Positions 1-7,732 of a stretch of 64,000 bases of DNA are shown piece by piece. The notes beneath the pieces are model-generated. The model saw only the letters and a list, made by a program, of their open reading frames with translations, was not told the origin of the DNA and did no database searches. The position numbers were made by a program, and so were the translations under genes. The first letter of the stretch is position 1. Every line of letters begins with the position of its first letter. Source of the stretch: Oscillospiraceae bacterium (GTDB lineage: Bacteria; Bacillota; Clostridia; UBA1212; SIG427); assembly GCA_015069135.1 (NCBI GenBank), contig SVJE01000001.1:227316-291315 (forward strand). Direction: 5' to 3'.

Positions 1-4
1 TGTT

Positions 5-1744
5 ATGGAGAAAATTTATTTAAGAGACCATGGTATTTTACCTGGAAATGATTGTACTTTGGCTTTGGTCAATTTGTTTAATACATATAAAGAAGATACA
101 GAATTTATTTTTGATGAAGGGAAATACTATTTTACTCATAAAATATTTAAAGATATTCCTTTGTCCAATACTGACGTAATACCTGAAAGAGTATTAGGTG
201 TACTTCTTGAGAACATGAAAAATATTCGTCTTACAGGTAATAATACTTGGTTAATGTATGAAGGAATGATGCAGGCTGTAACAATGCTTCATTGTGAGAA
301 TATTGTTATGGATGGTTTTACAATTGATTGGGAGAAACCATTGATTTCTGAAGGTGTAATTGTAGGAAAAGATGAAAACACCATAGATATTTACATAAAT
401 CCTGAAGTTTTTCCACACAGAATCAGAGAAGGACAGATTGAATTTGATTTAGGTGCAGATCAATGGGTAGGGATTGGTGTTACATGGGAGTGTGCCATTG
501 AGTTTGATTTTAATAATAGAGCTATAAGAAAGAATACAGGAGATAGTGTATATTTAATCAGCCTTAATGAAGATTTGGGAAATAATGTATATAGATTTAA
601 CTATAACAATTCAGACGTTAAAATCGGGAATATTTTAGCAATAAGGCACAATTTCCGTCGCCATGCAGGTATTTTTACTGAAAAATGTAAAAATATTACA
701 ATCGAAAATGTTAATGTTCATTCCTGTAATGGACTTGGTTGTTTAGCACAATTTTGTGAAGACCTTACATACAGAAAAGTAAATTTTATCCCTAACAGAA
801 AAGCCGGAAGAGAAGTAGTTAACGGCAGAGATGATGGTATGCATATTACTTGTTGTAAGGGTACCGTTACAATTACTGAATGTTCGTTTGTAGGGCTGAT
901 GGATGATCCGATAAATGTTCATGGCTGTTGTGTTAACGGTGTGGAATGGGTTGATGAGTATACTGTTATTTGCAAGTTTGTTCATGATCAGGCCTGTGGG
1001 TTTGCTTATTGGGCAGAGGACGGAGATGAAATTGTATTTATTAATCGAAAGAATATGTCTCCTTTAGGTACAGCAATAAGTTGTAAATACACTCTTATAG
1101 ATAAAACTACTTTTGAAGTTAAATTTACAGAACCTGTTTCAGATGAAATAAGGGGGATAAATACTGAAGATATTGCTTTGGATAATCTTACACATACAGC
1201 ATCTTTTGTTTGTAGTAAAAATAGATTCGGAAGCTGTAGAGCAAGAGGTGTGCTTGTTTCAACCCCTAAACCTGTAAAGATTATTAATAATGTATTCCAG
1301 TCTTCGGGTTCTGCTATACTGGTTGCAGGTGATTCAAACTATTGGTATGAATCAGGAGAGTGCCATGATGTTGAAATATCAGGTAATATGTTCTATGATT
1401 CATGTTTATCCTCATATTACGGATTCTGTGAAGGAATAATAAGTGTATGTCCGGTTGTTCCTGAACCTGAAATTGATAAACCATTCCATAAGAATATAAG
1501 AATTCATGATAATACTTTTGATACACCGGATACCCCTTTATTGTACAGCTTATCCTGTGATGGATTAGAATTTAAAAACAATAGAATATTTAAAAGTCCT
1601 TCTACAGATAAATGGCATCCGGGAACACATTTCTTTAATTTGAATTATTGTAAAAATGTTGAAATAAACAACAATGATTTTATCGGAGTATTTAATCTTG
1701 AAATGATTAAATCTGAAAATTGTAAAAATGTAAAAGTAAATTAA
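5..1744 (+). CDS. GH110-like right-handed beta-helix glycosidase
   Basis: A 579-residue protein made of short repeated strands with Asn/Gly turns (KNITIEN, NVEINNND), typical of a right-handed parallel beta-helix. Residues 274-280 (GRDDGMH) and 300-307 (DDPINVHG), with CKG between them, resemble the Asp-rich active-site region of GH110 alpha-1,3-galactosidases; this is recalled family knowledge, not a search. There is no signal peptide, so action on imported oligosaccharides in the cytoplasm is inferred. The ATG lies 4 bases inside the window, so a ribosome site or an upstream start cannot be seen, although the first residues (YLRDHGILPGND) look like a normal family N-terminus. It converges on the next gene, with a shared hairpin between them. 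Another beta-helix glycosidase family remains possible. Confidence 0.7.
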   Translation: MEKIYLRDHGILPGNDCTLALVNLFNTYKEDTEFIFDEGKYYFTHKIFKDIPLSNTDVIPERVLGVLLENMKNIRLTGNNTWLMYEGMMQAVTMLHCENIVMDGFTIDWEKPLISEGVIVGKDENTIDIYINPEVFPHRIREGQIEFDLGADQWVGIGVTWECAIEFDFNNRAIRKNTGDSVYLISLNEDLGNNVYRFNYNNSDVKIGNILAIRHNFRRHAGIFTEKCKNITIENVNVHSCNGLGCLAQFCEDLTYRKVNFIPNRKAGREVVNGRDDGMHITCCKGTVTITECSFVGLMDDPINVHGCCVNGVEWVDEYTVICKFVHDQACGFAYWAEDGDEIVFINRKNMSPLGTAISCKYTLIDKTTFEVKFTEPVSDEIRGINTEDIALDNLTHTASFVCSKNRFGSCRARGVLVSTPKPVKIINNVFQSSGSAILVAGDSNYWYESGECHDVEISGNMFYDSCLSSYYGFCEGIISVCPVVPEPEIDKPFHKNIRIHDNTFDTPDTPLLYSLSCDGLEFKNNRIFKSPSTDKWHPGTHFFNLNYCKNVEINNNDFIGVFNLEMIKSENCKNVKVN

Positions 1745-1755
1745 AACTTATTAAA

Positions 1756-1786
1756 AAGCCTATTCAAGTATTTTTTGGATAGGCTT
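1756..1786. terminator. Bidirectional hairpin terminator
   Basis: AAGCCTATTC at 1756-1765 pairs with GGATAGGCTT at 1777-1786 (10 bp, one G-T pair) around an 11-base A/T-rich loop, with T-rich sequence on both outer sides. It follows the GH110-like stop codon and overlaps the last codons of the convergent membrane-protein gene, so it can serve both. Confidence 0.75.
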
Positions 1787-2410
1787 ATTTAATATTTTTA
1801 CAAAAAACTTTACAGATAAACCTGTAAGTATGGCTGCGATTAATGTACCCTCACGAACACCTGATATTTTACCATTAAAGAAAATTAATGACAAAGAAAC
1901 AGCTGTGACTACACAACAGATGTCGAAAACTATTTTAACATTACCGAAGTTTTTGTTTAATGTGTCAGCTATAGCTTTAACGAAGGCCTCTCCCGGGTTT
2001 AAGATGGCGTTGGCAATTACAGCAAGTGCAACTCCAAACCCAAGTATTATTACCCCGGAAACGCACATCAGAAGCTTGGTAAAATATGTTTGTAAAGAGA
2101 TATTTCTAATGATTAAGCCTCCTAAATCTGTGAAATATCCAAATAAAAACACCAGTGGAATTTGTAAGCACTGAATTGGTTTGAAGTTTCGTCTTAATAC
2201 TATTATTTCACCCACAAAAAGTACCATATTTGTGATTATGAGCCATAGCCCCATGGATATAAAATCAAATCTGATATTAAGTACATTAGCAATAGAGGAA
2301 ATTGTTGAAACTCCTAATGCAGATGCTTTTGTGCATGCTATACCAAGACCTGAAAAGAACAGGCTGATTATAAACAATATATATCTTTTAATTACTTCTT
2401 GTTTTCTCAT
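1760..2410 (-). CDS. YczE/YyaS/YitT-like integral membrane protein
   Basis: A 216-residue protein with about five hydrophobic segments, near residues 8-27, 48-70, 80-98, 108-135 and 160-180. The N-terminal stretch with GLGIACTKASALG followed by STISS, and the later LNPGEAFVKAIAD, match the layout of the YczE/YyaS/YitT family of bacterial membrane proteins, whose transport role is mostly undefined. No soluble catalytic domain is present. It is transcribed divergently from the aldo/keto reductase gene and ends inside the bidirectional terminator. The family call rests on pattern memory, and no substrate can be inferred. Confidence 0.6.
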   Translation of the reverse strand: MRKQEVIKRYILFIISLFFSGLGIACTKASALGVSTISSIANVLNIRFDFISMGLWLIITNMVLFVGEIIVLRRNFKPIQCLQIPLVFLFGYFTDLGGLIIRNISLQTYFTKLLMCVSGVIILGFGVALAVIANAILNPGEAFVKAIADTLNKNFGNVKIVFDICCVVTAVSLSLIFFNGKISGVREGTLIAAILTGLSVKFFVKILNKPIQKILE

Positions 2411-2431
2411 GTGCTGATAATATCAAAAACC

Positions 2432-2460
2432 TTGTGTTTTGTCTATTGTAAATATATAAT
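2432..2460 (+). promoter_or_regulatory. Candidate sigma-A promoter of the reductase/MATE operon
   Basis: TTGTGT at 2432-2437 and a perfect TATAAT at 2455-2460 are separated by 17 bases. The site is 26 bases before the chosen start of the aldo/keto reductase gene. Confidence 0.6.
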
Positions 2461-2486
2461 AATATAGTCAAACGGAGGTATTGATT

Positions 2487-3494
2487 ATGGAATACAGAAT
2501 TTTAGGAAAAACAGATTTGAAGATTTCTCTTTTAGGTTTTGGTGGAATTCCAATTCAGAGAATTAATGCTGAAAAAACCAGAGATTTAATTATAGAATTA
2601 AAAAACAAGGGTGTTAACTATATTGATACCGCCAGAGGCTATACTGTAAGTGAAGAATATCTTGGCTATGCTTTGGAAGGAATCAGAAGTGATTTTATTC
2701 TTGCAACCAAGAGTATGTCCAGGACAAAGGATGCTATGGCAAAGGATATTGATATAAGTCTTTCAAATTTGAAAACAGATTACATAGATTTATATCAGGT
2801 ACATAACCCATCTGTTGACCAGCTTGATACAGTTGTGGCTGAAGGTGGTGCTTTAGAAGCTCTTTTGGAGGCTAAAAAAGCCGGTAAAATCGGTCATATA
2901 GGCGTAACCGTACATTCAGTTGAAGCTTTCGAAAAGTCCCTGAATTATACATGGGTGGAAACTATAATGTTTCCTTACAATATTGTTGAAACACAAGGTG
3001 AAGAATTAATCCGTAAGTGTAATGAAAAAAACATCGGATTTATCTGTATGAAGCCTTTAGCCGGCGGAGCTATTGATGATTCACAGCTTGCTTTGAGATT
3101 TATCAGACAAAATGAGAATGTTTCTGTAATTATTCCCGGTATGGCTGAAACAAAGGAGTTGGAGGAGAATCTCTTTGCTGTTAACAATGATTCACCGTTA
3201 AGTGATATTGAATCTGAAAAAATTGATGAAATAAGAAATTCTTTAGGCACACAATTCTGCAGAAGATGTAACTACTGTGCTCCTTGTACAGCAGGTATTT
3301 CAATTTCTGCTGCATTTCTTTTTGATGGTTATCTAACACGATATGGTCTTGAAAATTGGGCTATTGAACGTTATAGTGCCATGGCTAAAACTGCAGGGGA
3401 TTGTGTAGGTTGTGGTGTTTGTGAGGAAAGATGTCCATATAATCTTCCTATCAGAGAAATGCTTAAAAATGTAGCAGAAAGATTCGGCAAGTAA
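2487..3494 (+). CDS. Aldo/keto reductase with C-terminal ferredoxin-like domain
   Basis: A 335-residue protein. The N-terminal barrel carries the aldo/keto reductase marks: YRILGKT and LGFGG at the start, an Asp-x4-Tyr pair in YIDTARGY, a Lys in LATKS and a His in YQVHNP, corresponding to the family D-Y-K-H catalytic set. The last 80 residues hold two cysteine groups, CRRCNYCAPC and CVGCGVCEERCP, as in reductases with an iron-sulfur C-terminal domain. NAD(P)H-linked reduction of an unknown carbonyl substrate in the cytoplasm is inferred. ATG 2487 is preferred over an in-frame TTG six bases upstream because GGAGG at 2474-2478 sits 8 bases before the ATG. It heads an operon with two MATE genes, 1 base from the first. 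Confidence 0.9.
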   Translation: MEYRILGKTDLKISLLGFGGIPIQRINAEKTRDLIIELKNKGVNYIDTARGYTVSEEYLGYALEGIRSDFILATKSMSRTKDAMAKDIDISLSNLKTDYIDLYQVHNPSVDQLDTVVAEGGALEALLEAKKAGKIGHIGVTVHSVEAFEKSLNYTWVETIMFPYNIVETQGEELIRKCNEKNIGFICMKPLAGGAIDDSQLALRFIRQNENVSVIIPGMAETKELEENLFAVNNDSPLSDIESEKIDEIRNSLGTQFCRRCNYCAPCTAGISISAAFLFDGYLTRYGLENWAIERYSAMAKTAGDCVGCGVCEERCPYNLPIREMLKNVAERFGK

Positions 3495-3495
3495 A

Positions 3496-4863
3496 ATGAA
3501 TAAAAAAAATGAAATTGATATGTGCAGCGGTCCTATTTTGGGAAAGCTGTTAAAACTTGCAATTCCAATGATTATATCAAGTGTTCTGCAGCTGTTGTTT
3601 AATGCTGCAGACATTATTGTTGTGGGGAATTTTGGTTCGGAAAATTCTGTTGCGGCTGTTGGATCAACATCATCTTTAGTTATGCTAATAACAAATCTGT
3701 TTATCGGTTTGTCTATCAGTGCCAATGTACTTACTTCAAAATATATTGGTGCCAAAGATTATGTTAAAACCAGTAAGACGGTTCATACATCTGTTTTCTT
3801 AAGTATTGTTTCAGGTGTTATTCTTAATGTGATTGGTTTCTTTTTTTCAGGAGACATGCTAAAACTGATGGATTCTCCTGATGAAGTTATTGAGCTTTCT
3901 ACTTTATATCTGAGAATTTACTTTTTTGGTATGATTGCTATGATGATATATAATTTTGGAAGCAGTATATTAAGATCTAAAGGAGATACAAAAAGACCTT
4001 TGCTTTTTCTTACAATTTCAGGGGTTGTAAATGTAGTCCTTAATCTTGTATTTGTTATTATTTTTAATATGGATGTGGCCGGTGTTGCTCTTGCTACGGT
4101 TATTTCTCAATGGATTTCTGCAATTCTGATATTAATCTGCTTGTTTAAAGAAGAAGCACCTTTTAAATTGAGTATTAAAAATTTGCTACCCGATGCAAGA
4201 CTTGTCCGATTGATTTTACGAATAGGAATTCCTGCAGGTCTTCAGGGTGTTCTTTTTTCGGTTGCAAATGTTATTTTACAATCTTTTATAAATGGTTTTG
4301 GACCTGTGACTATGGCAGGTTGCGCAGCGGCAGGTAGTATTGAAGCTTTTGCATGGGTTGCAATGAGTGCTGTTTCACAGGCTGGTCTTACTTTTGTAAG
4401 TCAGAATATGGGTGCAGGCAAATTTTCGAGAATTAACAGAATTGCATTGATATCATGCTCTGTAAGTGGGTTGATAGGTCTTGTTTTTGGTAATTTAACT
4501 TATCTCTTTGGACCACAACTTATTGCATTGTATGATCCCAGACCAGAAGTTGTGGAACCGGGAATGAACAGGCTTTTTATGATTTGCTGCTTTTATTTTA
4601 CCTGTGGGCTGATGGATACATTGGTTGGAAATATAAGGGGAATGGGATATTCTGTTATGCCAACTGTTGTTTCACTTTTAGGTGTATGTGGTATCAGAAT
4701 TTTGTGGGCTTATACTGTTTTTCAGATTCCTGTGTTTCATAATGAATTTGTGTTATTTATGTCATATCCGATTTCTTGGGCATTAACTTTTGTTGCTCAT
4801 CTGATATGTTATTTAATTGTGAGAAAAAAATATCCAAAGAAGGACTTGTGTGCTGTAAAATGA
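3496..4863 (+). CDS. MATE family efflux transporter, first of two
   Basis: A 455-residue polytopic protein with about 12 membrane segments in two homologous halves, as expected for MATE drug/sodium antiporters. The N-terminus (GPILGKLLKLAIPMIISS, then LFNAADIIVVG) is typical of Clostridia MATE proteins. Substrate cannot be read from the sequence. It starts 1 base after the reductase stop without a strong ribosome site of its own, so translational coupling is likely. Its stop overlaps the next MATE start (ATGA). Confidence 0.92.
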   Translation: MNKKNEIDMCSGPILGKLLKLAIPMIISSVLQLLFNAADIIVVGNFGSENSVAAVGSTSSLVMLITNLFIGLSISANVLTSKYIGAKDYVKTSKTVHTSVFLSIVSGVILNVIGFFFSGDMLKLMDSPDEVIELSTLYLRIYFFGMIAMMIYNFGSSILRSKGDTKRPLLFLTISGVVNVVLNLVFVIIFNMDVAGVALATVISQWISAILILICLFKEEAPFKLSIKNLLPDARLVRLILRIGIPAGLQGVLFSVANVILQSFINGFGPVTMAGCAAAGSIEAFAWVAMSAVSQAGLTFVSQNMGAGKFSRINRIALISCSVSGLIGLVFGNLTYLFGPQLIALYDPRPEVVEPGMNRLFMICCFYFTCGLMDTLVGNIRGMGYSVMPTVVSLLGVCGIRILWAYTVFQIPVFHNEFVLFMSYPISWALTFVAHLICYLIVRKKYPKKDLCAVK

Positions 4864-6266
4864 ATATATTATCAGGATTAAAAAATAAATTAATAGGTGA
4901 TAAGAATTTTTATCGCAGAGTGATTGCGGTTGTTATTCCTATTATTATTCAGTCAACAGTTACTAATGTAGTAAACTTAGTAGATAATGTTATGATTGGC
5001 AATGTAGACACATTGCAAATGACTGCTGTTGGTATTATTAATCAACTAATTTTTGTGTTTAACTTATGTATATTTGGTGGAATGTCAGGTGCAGGAATAT
5101 TTGCTGCTCAATTTTTTGGAGCAAAAGATAATAAAGGAGTTGCTCACTGTTTCAGATTTAAACTTTATCTTGGTTTTATTATTTTAGCTATTTTTGTTAC
5201 TGTTTTTCTTGCTTTTCCGGAATATTTTATTTCACTCTACATTGCAGAAGGTACTGATACACAAAATGCTTTGTTAACATTAGGTTATGCCAAAGACTAT
5301 TTGTTTATTATGCTTCTAGGTCTTATACCATTTATGGTTGCACAAGCCTATGGTAGCACATTGAAAGAAGTTGGAGAGACTTCAGTACCAATGATTGGTA
5401 GCGTGGCTGCCATTGGAGTAAATATTTTTCTTAATTATATGTTGATATTCGGAAAGTTTGGTTTTCCTGCTTTAGGTGTTGTTGGTGCTGCAATAGCTAC
5501 ATCAATATCAAGATTGGTAGAATGTCTTTTTGTGATTTTTGTTACGCATAAAAAGAAAGAAAAGTATTTATTTATAAAAGATGCTTTCACAACATTTAAA
5601 ATTCCAAAGTATATTGTTGTAGATATTATTAAAAAGGGCACACCGATTCTTATTAATGAGCTCTTATGGTCAATGGGTATGGCAGCACTGTTACAGTGTT
5701 ATTCTGTAAGAGGAATTCATGTAGTAGGGGCAAATACAATTTCTTCTACTGTAAGTAATCTTTTTAACGTTGTATTTATTGCTCTTGGAAGTTCAATAGC
5801 CATATTTGTAGGTCAGCAATTAGGTGCAAATAAAATTAAAGAGGCTAAATTAACTGCATCCAGGTTAATATTCCTTTCTTTTGCTTCGAGTATTGTTATG
5901 GGTCTTGTTCTGATGTTATTGTCTCCTTACATACCTTATATGTACAATACTGAAAACAATGTAAAAGAATTAGCTACAAGTCTTTTGTTTATATATTCGA
6001 TTTTTATGCCTTTTTTTGCACTTTCCAATGGTAGTTATTTCACATTAAGATCAGGAGGAAAAACTATAATCACCTTCCTTTTTGACAGTATTTTCACCTG
6101 GTGTATTTGCGTGCCAACAGCATATTTGTTAGTTCATTTTACAGGCTTAAATATTCTTGCTGTTTATGCAATTGTGCAGGGTATAGAGATTATAAAAGGT
6201 TGTGTAGGTCTGATACTTATAAAAAAAGGTGTATGGATAAATAATATTGTAAATAACAAATTATAA
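4860..6266 (+). CDS. MATE family efflux transporter, second of two
   Basis: A 468-residue multi-spanning protein of the MATE family, beginning MNILSGLKNKLIG with the first helix near residues 20-40. ATG 4860 overlaps the upstream stop by four bases; an in-frame ATG 28 codons upstream lies wholly inside the first MATE gene and is rejected as a start. The two MATE proteins are clearly different in sequence, so this is not a recent duplication. They may be two independent exporters or a cooperating pair; the sequence does not decide. The operon ends here. Confidence 0.92.
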   Translation: MNILSGLKNKLIGDKNFYRRVIAVVIPIIIQSTVTNVVNLVDNVMIGNVDTLQMTAVGIINQLIFVFNLCIFGGMSGAGIFAAQFFGAKDNKGVAHCFRFKLYLGFIILAIFVTVFLAFPEYFISLYIAEGTDTQNALLTLGYAKDYLFIMLLGLIPFMVAQAYGSTLKEVGETSVPMIGSVAAIGVNIFLNYMLIFGKFGFPALGVVGAAIATSISRLVECLFVIFVTHKKKEKYLFIKDAFTTFKIPKYIVVDIIKKGTPILINELLWSMGMAALLQCYSVRGIHVVGANTISSTVSNLFNVVFIALGSSIAIFVGQQLGANKIKEAKLTASRLIFLSFASSIVMGLVLMLLSPYIPYMYNTENNVKELATSLLFIYSIFMPFFALSNGSYFTLRSGGKTIITFLFDSIFTWCICVPTAYLLVHFTGLNILAVYAIVQGIEIIKGCVGLILIKKGVWINNIVNNKL

Positions 6267-6339
6267 TAGATATTTACACTTTTTGATTTTTATTTTTACT
6301 ATTAAAAAAGTTTGAAAATTTTAAATATATTCTCATAAA

Positions 6340-6374
6340 AAAGGTGCTATCTCAATTTTTTGAGACAGCACCTT
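6340..6374 (-). terminator. Strong hairpin terminator between convergent genes
   Basis: AAAGGTGCTATCTCAA and TTGAGACAGCACCTTT form a 16-bp stem with one mismatch and a short T-rich loop. Read on the minus strand the stem is followed by six T, so it fits best as the rubrerythrin terminator. On the plus strand only three T follow, but it may still stop MATE operon transcripts. Confidence 0.75.
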
Positions 6375-6415
6375 TGCTTGAATGGACGTGATCCTGTTAA
6401 GTGTGCGAAATATAA

Positions 6416-6457
6416 ACCACCTGTTATTGAAGTTGTCTAGTATAAGTAGACGGTGGT
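6416..6457 (-). other. Structured element in the rubrerythrin 3' region
   Basis: ACCACC at 6416-6421 pairs with GGTGGT at 6452-6457, and a nested GTCTA/TAGAC stem (6435-6439 with 6447-6451) has a 7-base loop. It lies between the rubrerythrin stop and the strong terminator, so it would be in the 3' untranslated region of that mRNA. Function unknown; a weak first terminator is possible. Confidence 0.4.
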
Positions 6458-6469
6458 AATAATTTAAAA

Positions 6470-7009
6470 TTAGTAATTAATTACTCTTAATTCAAAATAT
6501 CCCTGAGGATGAGCACAAACAGGGCAGAGCTCTGGAGCTGTATCACTGTCTACAATGTGACCACAGTTTCTGCATATCCAAACTACTTTCTCATTTTTCT
6601 TAAATACTGAACCATCTTCGATGTTAGCAAGAAGTTTCTGGTATCTTTCATCATGCTCTTTTTCAATGGCTGCAACACCTTCAAAAAGTGCTGCAATATC
6701 GTCGAAGCCTTCTTCTCTTGCTTCCTTTGCCATACGAGGGTACATCTCTGTCCATTCCTCGTTTTCGCCTGCAGCAGCAGCTTTTAGGTTTTCAATTGTG
6801 CCTGCAACTTTGCCGCCATGAAGAAGCTTGAACCAGATTTTAGCATGTTCTTTTTCGTTATTTGCTGTTTCTTCAAAGAAAGCACCAACCTGCTGATATC
6901 CATCTTTTTTAGCTTTAGAAGCAAAATATGTATATTTGTTTCTTGCCATACTCTCACCGGCAAATGCTTCCCATAAATTTTTCTCGGTTTTTGATCCTTT
7001 TAAATCCAT
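6470..7009 (-). CDS. rbr: Rubrerythrin
   Basis: A 179-residue cytoplasmic non-heme iron peroxidase used by anaerobes to reduce hydrogen peroxide. The ferritin-like four-helix domain shows E19 and two ExxH motifs (E52-H55, E116-H119) that ligate the di-iron site. The C-terminal rubredoxin-like domain has C146/C149 and C162/C165 for a single iron. Length and motif order are those of classical rubrerythrin. The ribosome site GGAGG precedes the ATG by about 8 bases. It is divergent from the methyltransferase gene, and the shared region contains a direct repeat overlying its likely promoter, suggesting regulation by oxygen or peroxide. Confidence 0.97.
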   Translation of the reverse strand: MDLKGSKTEKNLWEAFAGESMARNKYTYFASKAKKDGYQQVGAFFEETANNEKEHAKIWFKLLHGGKVAGTIENLKAAAAGENEEWTEMYPRMAKEAREEGFDDIAALFEGVAAIEKEHDERYQKLLANIEDGSVFKKNEKVVWICRNCGHIVDSDTAPELCPVCAHPQGYFELRVINY

Positions 7010-7036
7010 GTAAAATACCTCCGTTTGTTTTTTATT

Positions 7037-7080
7037 AAATACATTTTAACACAAAAAATTTTATTGTAAAATACATTTTA
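7037..7080. promoter_or_regulatory. Direct-repeat operator candidate over divergent promoters
   Basis: AAATACATTTTA occurs at 7037-7048 and again at 7069-7080, exactly 32 bases apart (about three helical turns). The minus-strand rubrerythrin promoter (TTTACA at 7070-7065, TAAAAT at 7048-7043, 16-base spacer) and the plus-strand methyltransferase promoter (TTGTAA at 7064-7069, TATGAT at 7088-7093, 18-base spacer) overlap these repeats. Binding by a regulator is inference. Confidence 0.45.
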
Positions 7081-7114
7081 TATATGTTATGATTTCTTTC
7101 AGGAGATAATTATT

Positions 7115-7732
7115 ATGTTTGAAACTACTATTAACGATATAACTATAAAATTAGAAACAGATTTATCTGTATTTTCACCATCAGCTATTGATTCGGGAAC
7201 ACTTGCTATGCTTTCATTTCTTGATCTTAAAGAGGAAGATAAAGTTCTTGATTTAGGTTGCGGTCAGGGGCCTGTTGGTATCTATTGCGCTAAAATTTTA
7301 GGTGAAAACAGGGTAGTGATGTGTGATGTTTCTTCTGAGGCTGTAAATATTTCAAAATCTAATGCCGTTTTAAATAATCTTGATAATCTATGTATTATTG
7401 AGAGTAATGGCTTTGCCAATATTGAAGATAAAGATTTTACTGTTATATTATCAAACCCACCTTATCACACGGATTTTTCAGTAGCTAAAGAATTTATAGA
7501 AAATGGATTTAAGCATCTTGTTGTAGGTGGTACCATGTTTATGGTTACAAAAAGATTAGAATGGTATAAAAACAAACTTACTTCGATTTTTGGTGGTGTT
7601 AAAGTAAGAGAGAAAGATGGCTATTATGTTTTTATAGCTGAAAAAAGAGCTCCCTCAATTTCTAAGAAAAAGAAGGAGCAAAAAAATACATTATCTAAAA
7701 AATTGCAGAGAAAGCAAAAGCCTAAAAAGTAA
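7115..7732 (+). CDS. Class I SAM-dependent methyltransferase, RsmC-like
   Basis: A 205-residue protein with the SAM-binding motif VLDLGCGQG at residues 44-52 and the substrate-proximal motif SNPPYH near residue 110. NPPY is typical of methyltransferases that modify an exocyclic amino group of a base; the layout is that of the small MTS/RsmC-like proteins that methylate guanine in 16S rRNA. The final 30 residues are very Lys-rich, consistent with RNA binding. AGGAG at 7101-7105 is 9 bases before the ATG. The 3' end overlaps the convergent esterase gene by 11 bases. The exact RNA target is not readable. Confidence 0.85.
   Translation: MFETTINDITIKLETDLSVFSPSAIDSGTLAMLSFLDLKEEDKVLDLGCGQGPVGIYCAKILGENRVVMCDVSSEAVNISKSNAVLNNLDNLCIIESNGFANIEDKDFTVILSNPPYHTDFSVAKEFIENGFKHLVVGGTMFMVTKRLEWYKNKLTSIFGGVKVREKDGYYVFIAEKRAPSISKKKKEQKNTLSKKLQRKQKPKK

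Noticed and set aside
743..985. Minus-strand ORF of 80 codons inside the GH110-like gene
   Set aside because: It lies entirely opposite a well-supported coding sequence, has no ribosome site and no recognisable protein features; the same holds for the other ORFs opposite or out of frame within clear genes.
1830..2417. Plus-strand ORFs opposite the YczE/YitT-like gene
   Set aside because: The minus-strand protein has coherent membrane segments; the plus-strand products are low-complexity Thr/Ser/Lys mixes.
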